From: DASYVD01 sp050693035
GTDB lineage: Bacteria > Actinomycetota > UBA4738 > CALAEC01
Direction of reading: 5' to 3'
DNA: 64,000 bases
NCBI GenBank assembly: GCA_050693035.1
Contig: JBOGWB010000076.1
Coordinates: forward strand, 66,614-130,613
Shown: positions 57,087-64,000 of the stretch, one piece after another
Layout: each line of letters opens with the position of its first letter
Position numbering within the stretch: position 1 is the stretch's first letter
Program-made: the position numbers and the translations under genes
Notes under the pieces: generated by a model
The model's input: only the letters and a program-made list of their open reading frames with translations
Database searches by the model: none
What the model was told of the DNA's origin: nothing

Positions 57087-57707
57087 GTGTTCGAATGGCT
57101 TGAGCACTTCATCACCGAGGTCATCGGGGCATACGGGTACCTGGCCGTGTTCGTCCTGATGGTCCTGGAGTCCGCTCTGATCCCCATCCCGTCGGAGATC
57201 ACCATGGTGTTCGGGGGCTTCCTGGTGAACCGGGGGAGGCTGGACTTCTTCTGGACCGGGATGATCGGGTCGCTGGCCAACGTCCTCGGCTCGTGGCTCG
57301 CGTACTGGCTGGGCAGATATGGTGGTCGTCCGCTGGTCGAACGGTGGGGACGGTACGTCTTCATCCGCTCCCACGATCTCGACCGTGCGGAGGCGTGGTT
57401 CGCCGACCACGGCGAGGCCGCTGCCTTCTTCTCCCGGCTCATGCCGGTGGTCCGGACGTTCATCAGCCTGCCCGCGGGCGTGGCCGAGATGCCGTTCTGG
57501 AGGTTCACGATCTACACGTTCCTGGGATGCCTTCCCTGGACCTACGGGCTCACCGCGGCAGGCTACGTCCTCGGCGACCAGTGGCATCTCGTCGAGCGAT
57601 ACGGGGCGCCCATCAGCTACGCCATCGCCGTGGGGCTCGCCGTGGTGATCGGCTGGTGGGTGTGGAAACGGGCCCGTGCCCGGCGCTCCGAGCAAGAACG
57701 CGCCTAG
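57087..57707 (+). CDS. DedA-family membrane protein
   Basis: A 206-residue polytopic protein of the DedA/SNARE-associated family. Conserved parts are ESALIPIPSEITMVFGGFLV, GSLANVLGSWLAYWLGRYGG and FFSRLMPVVRTFISLPAGVAEM, the last with the family's key Arg, followed by FTIYTFLGCLPWTYGLTAAGY. Roles in membrane lipid flipping and proton-motive-force upkeep are known for the family. The end overlaps by four bases the end of the convergent HD gene. Confidence 0.9.
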   Translation: MFEWLEHFITEVIGAYGYLAVFVLMVLESALIPIPSEITMVFGGFLVNRGRLDFFWTGMIGSLANVLGSWLAYWLGRYGGRPLVERWGRYVFIRSHDLDRAEAWFADHGEAAAFFSRLMPVVRTFISLPAGVAEMPFWRFTIYTFLGCLPWTYGLTAAGYVLGDQWHLVERYGAPISYAIAVGLAVVIGWWVWKRARARRSEQERA

Positions 57708-58252
57708 CCCAGCTCGATCTCCGCGGCAACCTCCTGCAGCCCCTCGATCCCCAAGCCGATAAACTCTTCGAGCGACACGCCCAGCCCCCCCTCCACCTCC
57801 GTGATCTCCTCACGATTCACTCCCGGCGCGAACGCCTTCTCCTTCAGCTTCTTCTTCACCGATGAGACCTTCATCCCCCGAGCCTTCTCCGGCCGGACCA
57901 GTGCCGCCGCGACGAGCAGTCCCGCGACGGCGTCGGCATGGACGATGGCCTGGCTCATCCGGTCCGTGCGGTATTGCTCGTGGGCATGTGCCAGAACGCC
58001 GTTCACCACGCGCTCGTCGACGTCCGCTTCTCGCAGCCACTCGGCGGCTTGGTACGCGTGACGGTCGGCATCGTCGTGGGTCTGGTCCTGGTCGAGGTCG
58101 TGGAACAGGCCCACCAAGCCCCAGATCTCCTCCTCCTCGCCGAAATGGCGCGCCAGGCGCCGCATCACGCCCTCGACGCTCACGAGATGACGGACCGTGG
58201 TCTCCTTCTCTGCCTTGTCGCGTACCAGGGCCATCGCCTGCTCTCGATCCAT
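57704..58252 (-). CDS. HD-domain protein
   Basis: A 182-residue protein of the HD phosphohydrolase group. Ligand candidates are His in TTVRHLVSVEGV, the HD pair in LVGLFHDLDQDQTHDD, and the late Asp in VHADAVAGLLVAAALV. The order H...HD...D is typical. A second HxH (HAHEQYRTDRM) is present. Substrate unknown. The ATG at 58252 is preferred; the frame is open far upstream opposite other genes. Confidence 0.8.
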   Translation of the reverse strand: MDREQAMALVRDKAEKETTVRHLVSVEGVMRRLARHFGEEEEIWGLVGLFHDLDQDQTHDDADRHAYQAAEWLREADVDERVVNGVLAHAHEQYRTDRMSQAIVHADAVAGLLVAAALVRPEKARGMKVSSVKKKLKEKAFAPGVNREEITEVEGGLGVSLEEFIGLGIEGLQEVAAEIELG

Positions 58253-58263
58253 CGGACTCCCCC

Positions 58264-60540
58264 CTAGTCGAGGTGGGTTGGAACGCTCACGGCTACCACG
58301 TCGGGTTCGAACAGAAGCAGCCGCTTCATGAAGAGCGCGGTCTGGTTGTGCAGGAAGTGTTGCCACCACTTGCGGGGCACGAACTCGGGCAACACCACGG
58401 TGGCCACCGTGTCCTCTCGGGACGTGTAGCGGCGGATCTCGCTCAGGAGTGGCGGGCCGATGTCGCGGAACGGCGCCTCGATGATCGAAAGTGGCACGTC
58501 GAGTCGGCGCGAGGCCCATTCCTGGAGGATCTCCTCCGCCTCCTCCGGTTCGCCGGCGAAGAACACCGCCTCCAGCTTGGCCGGGCCGAGCGTACGAGCA
58601 TACGCGAGCGCTCGGACGGTGACGTCGTGCGCAGCCGAGACGGGGACGATGCACACGTTCCGCTCGGGCTCCAACGGCCGGTGGGCGTGCGCTTCCGCCT
58701 CCGCGCGTTCCTCGGGGAGAAGGGGGATGTCCACGACGACGATCCCCCGTTCGAAGAGGAGAGAGGCCTTTATCCGGAACGCGTCCCAGTTCCACAGGTT
58801 GGACAGGACAGACTTCCTCCGAATGGTTTCCGGGACGACGACCGTGACGAAGTCGTCCGTTCCACGAGGGAGATCCCTCACGTATCGCCGCAACGTGCGG
58901 ACCAGCCTCCCGTTCGACAGCTCGAGGCGATGGAGGCTTCCGAGGCGTGGCGCCATGTCGGCCCACTTCGATTCCACCTCGGCCACCGACGCATCGCCGA
59001 TGTAGAGCGGGAGGACTCGCTCAGGGCGGATCGCCCGCAGCCACGACACTGCCTCCGCGGTCGCCGGTCCCAGGTCCGCCACCAGCACGATCACCGTGTT
59101 CTCCGGCTCCATGTCCAGCGTCAGGTGTCGAGCCCGCAGCTGGCTGTGCACCCGGTTGTAGTGGCGATACACGCCCAACAGGAGCGCGACCATGATCGGC
59201 AGGGCCACGATGATCATCCAGGCGCCCTCGCGGAACTTCGTCAGAACCACCACGAGCAGCACGACGCCGGTGGTGGTCGCTCCGATGCCGTTGATGAAAG
59301 CGTTCCACCTCCAACGGTGCTCCTTCAGCCGGATCCACCGCCGGACCATCCCCGCCTGGGAAAAGGTGAACGCGGTGAACACACCGACCAGGTAGAGGGC
59401 GATCAGGCGAGTCAGCTCTCCCCTGAACATCCACACCAGGAGTCCCGCCACAACGGAGAGAACGATGATGCCGTTGGAGAAGACCAGCCGGTCGCCTCGG
59501 TTCTTGAACTGGCCGGGGAGGAATCGATCCCGGGCTAGGATCGCGGAGAGCCGCGGGAAATCCTGGTAGGCGGTGTTCGCCGCCACCACCAGGATCGCCG
59601 CGGTGAACAACTGCAGGACGAAAAACATCGGGCCACGCCCGAATGCCGTCTCTCCGACCTGGGCGAGGACCGACTTCGCGGACACGAGCTCGTCGCTCAC
59701 CTTCACGTCGAAGGCGTCGGCGAGGATGGTGATCCCGAGGAACATGGTGATCGACATGACGGCCATGATTCCCAGGGTCGTGGCGGCGTTTCGGGCCTGC
59801 GGGCGGCGGAACGCCTGCACCCCATCGGCGATCGCTTCCACTCCTGTCAGGGCCGCCGAGCCGGAGGTGAAGGCGCGGAGGATGAGGAATGCAGTCAGGG
59901 CCATCTGCGGCTCCAGGTGGAGGTCCGCCGTGGCCGCCTTGGGACAGCCGTCGAGGCATTCGACCAAGCCGAACAGCAGGAGGACGTAGATGGTGGCCAC
60001 GAACCCGTACGTGGGAACGGCGAACACGATCCCCGACTCCTTGGCCCCACGGAGGTTGGCCAGGGCGATCACGACGATGAACCCGATGGCGATGGGCACC
60101 TTGTACGGGAGGAGGCCCGGCAGCGCCGAGGTCACCGCGACCGCGCCGGCCGTGACGCTCACCGAGGCCGTGACCACGTATCCCGTGAGGATGGCCGACG
60201 CGGCCGTCAGCCCCGGGATGGTTCCGAGGTTCTCGCGGGCAACGATGTAGGAGCCCCCACCCCTGGGGTAGGCGCGGACGGTCTGACGATACGAGGTCAC
60301 CACGATGAGGAGGACCACCGCGATAACGGCGGCGACGGGGACCATCAGGGAGAGTGCGGCCGCGCCGGCCAGCAAGAGGACCAGCATCATCTCCTCGGTG
60401 GCGTAGGCGACGGAGGAGAGCGGGTCGGAGGAGAAGACCGGGAGGGCCAGGGACTTCGGCAGGAGCTGGTGCTCGAGCTTCGCCGAAGCCAGGGCCCGCC
60501 CGACCAGGAGGCGCTTCACGCGGGTCGCCGCCGTGGCCAT
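58264..60540 (-). CDS. KimA-like potassium transporter of the APC superfamily
   Basis: The 758-residue protein aligns along its length with KimA (YdaO) of Bacillus: SSDPLSSVAYATEEMMLVL, SYRQTVRAYPRGGGSYIVA, NLRGAKESG, SGSAALTGVEAIADG-type (TSGSAALTGVEAIADGVQAF in parts), LVVAANTAYQDFP, then a cytoplasmic USP-like C-terminal domain ending KWWQHFLHNQTALF. In mycobacteria the counterpart is Rv2690c beside ceoB and ceoC. KimA is a high-affinity K+ importer in Bacillus, inhibited by c-di-AMP. The neighbouring TrkA-type genes support a potassium role. No c-di-AMP riboswitch was seen. Confidence 0.85.
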   Translation of the reverse strand: MATAATRVKRLLVGRALASAKLEHQLLPKSLALPVFSSDPLSSVAYATEEMMLVLLLAGAAALSLMVPVAAVIAVVLLIVVTSYRQTVRAYPRGGGSYIVARENLGTIPGLTAASAILTGYVVTASVSVTAGAVAVTSALPGLLPYKVPIAIGFIVVIALANLRGAKESGIVFAVPTYGFVATIYVLLLFGLVECLDGCPKAATADLHLEPQMALTAFLILRAFTSGSAALTGVEAIADGVQAFRRPQARNAATTLGIMAVMSITMFLGITILADAFDVKVSDELVSAKSVLAQVGETAFGRGPMFFVLQLFTAAILVVAANTAYQDFPRLSAILARDRFLPGQFKNRGDRLVFSNGIIVLSVVAGLLVWMFRGELTRLIALYLVGVFTAFTFSQAGMVRRWIRLKEHRWRWNAFINGIGATTTGVVLLVVVLTKFREGAWMIIVALPIMVALLLGVYRHYNRVHSQLRARHLTLDMEPENTVIVLVADLGPATAEAVSWLRAIRPERVLPLYIGDASVAEVESKWADMAPRLGSLHRLELSNGRLVRTLRRYVRDLPRGTDDFVTVVVPETIRRKSVLSNLWNWDAFRIKASLLFERGIVVVDIPLLPEERAEAEAHAHRPLEPERNVCIVPVSAAHDVTVRALAYARTLGPAKLEAVFFAGEPEEAEEILQEWASRRLDVPLSIIEAPFRDIGPPLLSEIRRYTSREDTVATVVLPEFVPRKWWQHFLHNQTALFMKRLLLFEPDVVAVSVPTHLD

Positions 60541-60606
60541 CGGACGGGATTCTAGGGGCTCCCCGTGGGTCAGTGGCTTCCCGTAGCCTTGAGCATCCGG
60601 GAGAGT

Positions 60607-60612
60607 TACCCT
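60607..60612 (+). promoter_or_regulatory. -10 box of ceoB
   Basis: TACCCT ends 11 bases before the ATG at 60624. GGGACCGAG lies in between and could be a weak ribosome site, so leaderless status is uncertain. Confidence 0.3.
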
Positions 60613-60623
60613 TTGGGACCGAG

Positions 60624-61280
60624 ATGCACTACATCATCATGGGCTGCGGCCGGGTTGGCGCCGAGCTGACCGTCCAGCTCTCCCGGGCTGGGCACTCCGT
60701 GGCCGTCATCGATAAGAGAAAGGAGGCCTTCGACCGCCTCCCCCCCGACTTCCACGCCCAGACCTTCGTCGGCGTGGGATTCGACCGCGAGATCCTGGGG
60801 AAGGCCGGCATCCAGGAGGCCGACGCGTTCATCGCCGTCTCGAACGGAGACAACTCCAACATCGTGTCGGCGCGCATCGCCCGGGAGCATTTCGGGGTGG
60901 GCAAGGTGATCGCCCGGATCTACGACCCCCGCCGGGCCGATATCTACGAGCGTCTCAACATCCCCACCGTGGCCACGGTCCGGTGGGCCGCCAAGCAGAT
61001 CCAGTTCCTCCTGTTCCACGAAAGGGAGGAGATCCTCGACACCATGGCCGGAGGAAGCCTCCTCCACCTCCAGGTCGACATCCCCCAGCACCTGGTGGGG
61101 AAGAAGGTCGAGAGCGTGGAGTCGGAGGGCGAGGTGGAGCTGATCGGCGTGGACCGGGGCGGGAGCGGCTTCATCCCCGTTCCCGGGTCGACGTTCAAGG
61201 AGGGCGACGTGGCCCACTTCGTGGTTCACCGGGACGCCCAGGAGAAGTTCGACGTGCTGATGGAACCGGTGGCCGAATGA
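60624..61280 (+). CDS. ceoB: TrkA-type potassium uptake regulator (first of pair)
   Basis: A 218-residue cytoplasmic NAD-binding regulator with RCK_N and RCK_C domains. The first has MGCGRVGAELTVQLSRAGH, then VIDKRKEAFDRLP and FVGVGFDREIL. The C-terminal RCK_C part starts near VDIPQHLVGKKVESVES. Such proteins gate K+ channels or transporters. It is divergent from the KimA-like gene and corresponds to CeoB of mycobacteria. Confidence 0.92.
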   Translation: MHYIIMGCGRVGAELTVQLSRAGHSVAVIDKRKEAFDRLPPDFHAQTFVGVGFDREILGKAGIQEADAFIAVSNGDNSNIVSARIAREHFGVGKVIARIYDPRRADIYERLNIPTVATVRWAAKQIQFLLFHEREEILDTMAGGSLLHLQVDIPQHLVGKKVESVESEGEVELIGVDRGGSGFIPVPGSTFKEGDVAHFVVHRDAQEKFDVLMEPVAE

Positions 61281-61309
61281 GGGGGTCCAGGGGGTCCAGG
61301 GGGGCAGCG
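61278..61309 (+). repeat. Tandem GGGGTCCAG trailer after ceoB
   Basis: From the ceoB stop the strand reads TGAGGGGGTCCAGGGGGTCC, then AGGGGGGCAGCG, so the GGGGTCCAG unit is duplicated. This matches the trailer of folP (35836-35906) over about 20 bases. No inverted partner was found at this copy. Confidence 0.6.
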
Positions 61310-61314
61310 AAGGG

Positions 61315-62004
61315 ATGAGGGTCGTCATCTCGGGCGCGGGGAACGTGGGACGGCACCTGGCTACCGACCTCCACGAGCGGCGGCACGAGGTCACGGTGAT
61401 CGAACAGGAACCCGACGTCCTGGAGCGCGCCCGCGGCGACGCTCCCCCGGGAATCAACTTCCTGCTCGGGGACGCTTGCGAGCCCTGGGTCCTGGACAAG
61501 GCGGATCTCGGCACTACCGACGTCATGGTGGCGGCCACCGGCGACGACGAGGACAACCTGGTGACCTCCCTCCTGGCGAAGCAGGAGTACGGCGTTCCCA
61601 GGGTGATCGCGCGGGTGAACCACCCGAAGAACGAGTGGCTGTTCACCGACCAGTGGGGTGTGGACGTCCCGATGAGCCCGCCGCACATCCTCACGTCGCT
61701 GGTCGAGGAGGCGGTCACCAGCGGTGACCTGGTCCGCCTGTTCAAGCTGGAGGGCGGTCAGGTGGCCCTGGTCGAGGTAACCGTGGACGAGGATGCCCCC
61801 ATCGCCGGCCGACCGCTGTACGAGCTGCGTCTCCCGCAAGACTCCGCCATCGTGGCCATCCTGCGCGAAGGGCACGTGGTCATCCCGCAGCCGGAGACGC
61901 AGATCACTGTGGGCGACGAGATCCTGGCCATCGCCACACCGGAGGTGGAGGACATCCTCCGTCAAGCGCTCGTCGGCCCCACCGAGGCGACGGGGTCCTC
62001 GTGA
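61315..62004 (+). CDS. ceoC: TrkA-type potassium uptake regulator (second of pair)
   Basis: A 229-residue RCK_N/RCK_C protein, homologous to the previous gene. Nucleotide motif ISGAGNVGRHLATDLHERRHE, then INFLLGDACEPWVLDKADL and ATGDDEDNLVTSLLAKQEY. The C-terminal domain has PIAGRPLYELRLPQ. It lies 34 bases after ceoB in the same operon. In mycobacteria the pair is CeoBC. Confidence 0.92.
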   Translation: MRVVISGAGNVGRHLATDLHERRHEVTVIEQEPDVLERARGDAPPGINFLLGDACEPWVLDKADLGTTDVMVAATGDDEDNLVTSLLAKQEYGVPRVIARVNHPKNEWLFTDQWGVDVPMSPPHILTSLVEEAVTSGDLVRLFKLEGGQVALVEVTVDEDAPIAGRPLYELRLPQDSAIVAILREGHVVIPQPETQITVGDEILAIATPEVEDILRQALVGPTEATGSS

Positions 62005-62013
62005 GTCGGGCGG

Positions 62014-62727
62014 TCAGACCAGTACCTCGACCGCGATGAGCTCGGTGCTGCCGCCGGCCTCTAGCCGGAGCCGGTCCTCTTCCGCGATCTTGGCCGCGTC
62101 CCCGGTCGCGAGCCGTTCACCGTTCACCGATACGTCGCCCTCGACGCAGTAGAGGTACCACCCGAATCCCTCGGGCACTTCTCTCAGGAGGCTCGTCCCG
62201 GCGCTCATCCGGGACACCAGCACCCTCGCGTCCTGGTGCACCTTGACGGGCCCGCCACTCGGCTCACCTCCGGTCGGGCCAACCACTTCCAACAGCCGAT
62301 CGGTTCGATCGGCCTCGGTGAACACACGCTGCTCCACCGAAGGAGGCAGGCCTCGCTGCGCCGGGAGGATCCACATCTGGATGAATCGCATCGGGATATC
62401 GGCCCGGTGGTTCCGTTCGGAGTGCTCGGCTCCCGAGCCCAGCGTCATCCGCTGGACCGAGCCTGCCGGAAGGACGCCGTCCTCGCCGATACTGTCGGCA
62501 TGCTCGAACTCACCCTCGACGACGTACGTGATGCCCTCGATATCCCGGTGCGGGTGCATCGGCCACACGGCCCCCGGTGCCAGGCGATCGTCGTTGAAGA
62601 CCCGAAGATGCCGCCCGAACCCCATGTTCTCGGGGTCGTAGTAACGGTCGAAGGAGAAGTGCCATCTGGCCCGGAACCAACCTCCGTCCGCTCGGTAGAT
62701 GTCTTGGTCGCGGCGGACCCGAATCAT
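62014..62727 (-). CDS. Pirin-family protein (YhhW type)
   Basis: A 237-residue bicupin. The pirin signature is HPHRDIEGITYVVEGEFEHADS, with metal ligands His in HPH and Glu/His further on, followed by GSVQRMTLGSGAEHSE. The first 40 residues (RARWHFSFDRYYDPENMGFG) are typical of YhhW and quercetinase-like pirins. It lies where DUF3159 is found in other actinobacteria, between ceoC and the OB-fold gene, on the opposite strand from ceoC. Function unknown. Confidence 0.9.
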   Translation of the reverse strand: MIRVRRDQDIYRADGGWFRARWHFSFDRYYDPENMGFGRHLRVFNDDRLAPGAVWPMHPHRDIEGITYVVEGEFEHADSIGEDGVLPAGSVQRMTLGSGAEHSERNHRADIPMRFIQMWILPAQRGLPPSVEQRVFTEADRTDRLLEVVGPTGGEPSGGPVKVHQDARVLVSRMSAGTSLLREVPEGFGWYLYCVEGDVSVNGERLATGDAAKIAEEDRLRLEAGGSTELIAVEVLV

Positions 62728-62755
62728 GCGAACTCCTTTTCTCTCTTCCTGGTTC

Positions 62756-63112
62756 TCAGGCGAACTCGAACGCGGGGTTCACCATGCGAAGGGATCCACG
62801 CTCCACGCTGATCACTCCTTCCAGGATCAGCTGAGTCCCGATGGTCAGCCCGGGGATGTGGTCCCGCCCGGTCCACACCGCGGTGAGCTCGCCGGTGCCG
62901 TCGTAGATCACCGCCTCGAGGGAATGAGAGCCAGCCTGGGGCCGGAGGGTCAGCCGGCGGACCACTCCGCAGACGCGAACCGGGCGGCGTCGAGGACACT
63001 CGTTGATCCGAATCGTCCCTGGAACCGACTCCGCCCACTGGCGGATCTCGTCCCGAAGTATCTCCTCGTCGCTCCGCGACAGCCGCTGGAACAACCGCCC
63101 GAGGGCGGACAT
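62756..63112 (-). CDS. OB-fold nucleic-acid-binding protein (Rv2694c type)
   Basis: A 118-residue protein. The C-terminal two-thirds form an OB fold (VRVCGVVRRLTLRPQAG, LEAVIYDGTGELTAVWTGR, GLTIGTQLILEGVIS), preceded by a short helical start (LGRLFQRLSRSDEEI). It corresponds to the small OB-fold gene near ceoBC in mycobacteria. Ligand unknown, probably DNA or RNA. It lies 28 bases upstream of pirin on the same strand. Confidence 0.8.
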   Translation of the reverse strand: MSALGRLFQRLSRSDEEILRDEIRQWAESVPGTIRINECPRRRPVRVCGVVRRLTLRPQAGSHSLEAVIYDGTGELTAVWTGRDHIPGLTIGTQLILEGVISVERGSLRMVNPAFEFA

Positions 63113-63119
63113 GCCGGGC

Positions 63120-64000
63120 CTAGCTCGCCGTCCGGGCCCCGGTGGCCCGCCGGGACTTGCCGCTCCCGGCCTTGCCGGGCGTGTCCCCCACCGCGGTATC
63201 GGGAGGTGGAGCTTCCTCCACGAGGTCGTCCGCCTTGAGCCGCTTCGAGTACCAGATGGCCGCGGCCAGGATGACGAAGGAGATCGCGGACACGACCACG
63301 CGGGTCGTCACGCTCTCGGCATAGGCCACCACGAGCGGGGCCAGGAGCAACGCCACGAGGTTCATCACCTTGATCAGAGGGTTCAGCGCAGGGCCCGCCG
63401 TGTCCTTGAACGGGTCGCCCACGGTATCCCCGATGACCGTGGCCTTGTGCGGCTCGGAGCCCTTCCCCCCGTACAGCCCCTCCTCGATGAGCTTCTTGGC
63501 GTTGTCCCAGGCGCCTCCGGAGTTCGACAGCATCACCGCGAGGAGCTGTCCGGTGAGGATGGCCCCCGCCAGATACGCCCCCAGGGCCTCCCATTCCAGG
63601 GTGAACCCGACGATGATCGGAGTGAGCACAGCCAGCAGCCCCGGAGTGGTCAGCTCCCGGAGCGACGTTCGGGTGCAGATGTCCACCACCTTGCCGTAGT
63701 CGGGCTTCTCGGTTCCGTTCATGATCCCGGGATGGTCCCGGAACTGGTTCCGGACCTCGATCACCACCCGCGCCGCGGCCCGCCCCACAGCACGGATGGC
63801 CAGGGAAGAGAAAAGGAAGGGAACGGCTCCTCCGATGAGGAGCCCCACCAGCACGGCGGGCGAGTCCACCCGGATCCCTGGGAAGTCCAACGGATTCAGA
63901 CCAAGGGCCTCGATGATGATCTCCCGGAACGACCCGAACAGCGACGTGGCGGCGATGACCGCGGTGGCGATGGCCATCCCCTTGGTGATGGCCTTGGTGG
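63120..64000 (-). CDS. hppA: Proton-pumping inorganic pyrophosphatase, C-terminal part (truncated by window edge)
   Basis: This is the last 293 residues of the polytopic H+-PPase, which hydrolyses pyrophosphate and pumps protons. Diagnostic parts are GGAWDNAKKLIEEGLYGGKG, EPHKATVIGDTVGDPFKDTAG in part, and PALNPLIKVMNLVALLL. The frame is open to the last base, coding TKAITKGMA before the first internal Met, so the start lies outside. A short Gly/Ser/Lys/Arg tail ends the protein. K+ dependence cannot be read because the relevant residues lie further upstream. Confidence 0.93.
   Translation of the reverse strand, partial: TKAITKGMAIATAVIAATSLFGSFREIIIEALGLNPLDFPGIRVDSPAVLVGLLIGGAVPFLFSSLAIRAVGRAAARVVIEVRNQFRDHPGIMNGTEKPDYGKVVDICTRTSLRELTTPGLLAVLTPIIVGFTLEWEALGAYLAGAILTGQLLAVMLSNSGGAWDNAKKLIEEGLYGGKGSEPHKATVIGDTVGDPFKDTAGPALNPLIKVMNLVALLLAPLVVAYAESVTTRVVVSAISFVILAAAIWYSKRLKADDLVEEAPPPDTAVGDTPGKAGSGKSRRATGARTAS

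Noticed and set aside
60541..60623. A c-di-AMP riboswitch upstream of the KimA-like gene
   Set aside because: The intergenic gap is only about 80 bases and shows none of the needed helices or conserved loops.
1..64000. CRISPR arrays, insertion sequences, rRNA genes
   Set aside because: No regularly spaced repeats, transposase frames or rRNA segments were found on either strand.

Overview
The window comes from a high-GC, probably deep-branching or uncultured member of the Actinomycetota. The gene order follows the conserved actinobacterial housekeeping region that Mycobacterium tuberculosis carries as roughly Rv3579c-Rv3646c: rlmB, ispF, ispD, carD, radA, clpC, lysS, coaX, panC, a DUF2520 gene, folK, folB, folP, folE, ftsH, hpt, tilS, a zincin-2 metalloprotease, holB, tmk and topA. 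A piece of the Rv2690c-ceoB-ceoC-Rv2694c neighbourhood follows at the right edge. Several traits look less mycobacterial and more ancestral or Firmicute-like: a SigH-type sigma gene beside rlmB, a YacL-type PIN-TRAM gene, and zinc ribbons on TopA. Some expected neighbours are missing from their usual places (disA, cysS, panD).

Layout. 1-4.5 kb: end of otsA, otsB, a lipoprotein, a LytR_C protein, glutamate dehydrogenase and an acetyltransferase. 4.6-13.6 kb: the main accessory catabolic region, with a PaaK-like adenylating protein facing a minus-strand run that codes for a solute-binding lipoprotein, a ThDP enzyme, a cupin, a double-domain permease and an ATPase, with a DegT aminotransferase upstream. 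13.8-19.2 kb: HAD phosphatase, tRNA-Thr(UGU), sigma factor, rlmB, ispF, ispD, PIN-TRAM and carD, mostly with short overlaps. 19.3-25.9 kb: radA, an inserted cupin/TetR/MFS set, and clpC with a structured leader. 26.1-32.4 kb: a broken histidine kinase, a YtxH protein, an orphan amino-acid-type binding lipoprotein, then lysS, coaX, panC and DUF2520. 32.5-43.8 kb: an AAA ATPase and the folate genes, interrupted by an alpha/beta hydrolase and a copper-related block, then ftsH. 43.9-49.7 kb: MFS, hpt, tilS, metalloprotease and small membrane proteins. 50.1-51.4 kb: a small probable integrative-element remnant at tRNA-Thr(CGU). 51.4-56.9 kb: holB, an MFS-thymidylate kinase fusion and topA. 57-64 kb: DedA, HD protein, a KimA-like potassium transporter with two TrkA-type regulators, pirin, an OB-fold protein and the 3' end of a proton-pumping pyrophosphatase gene.

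Most genes are housekeeping. The accessory content worth attention is the transport-plus-ThDP-enzyme operon, the copper block, the tRNA-bounded element with its Tat-exported cysteine-rich protein, and several enzymes lacking canonical catalytic residues (IspD, the alpha/beta hydrolase, the axial ligand of the cupredoxin). Several plus-strand genes carry a TAnnnT hexamer only 6-12 bases before the start codon and no clear Shine-Dalgarno sequence, which suggests leaderless transcription. No CRISPR array, rRNA or insertion sequence was seen.
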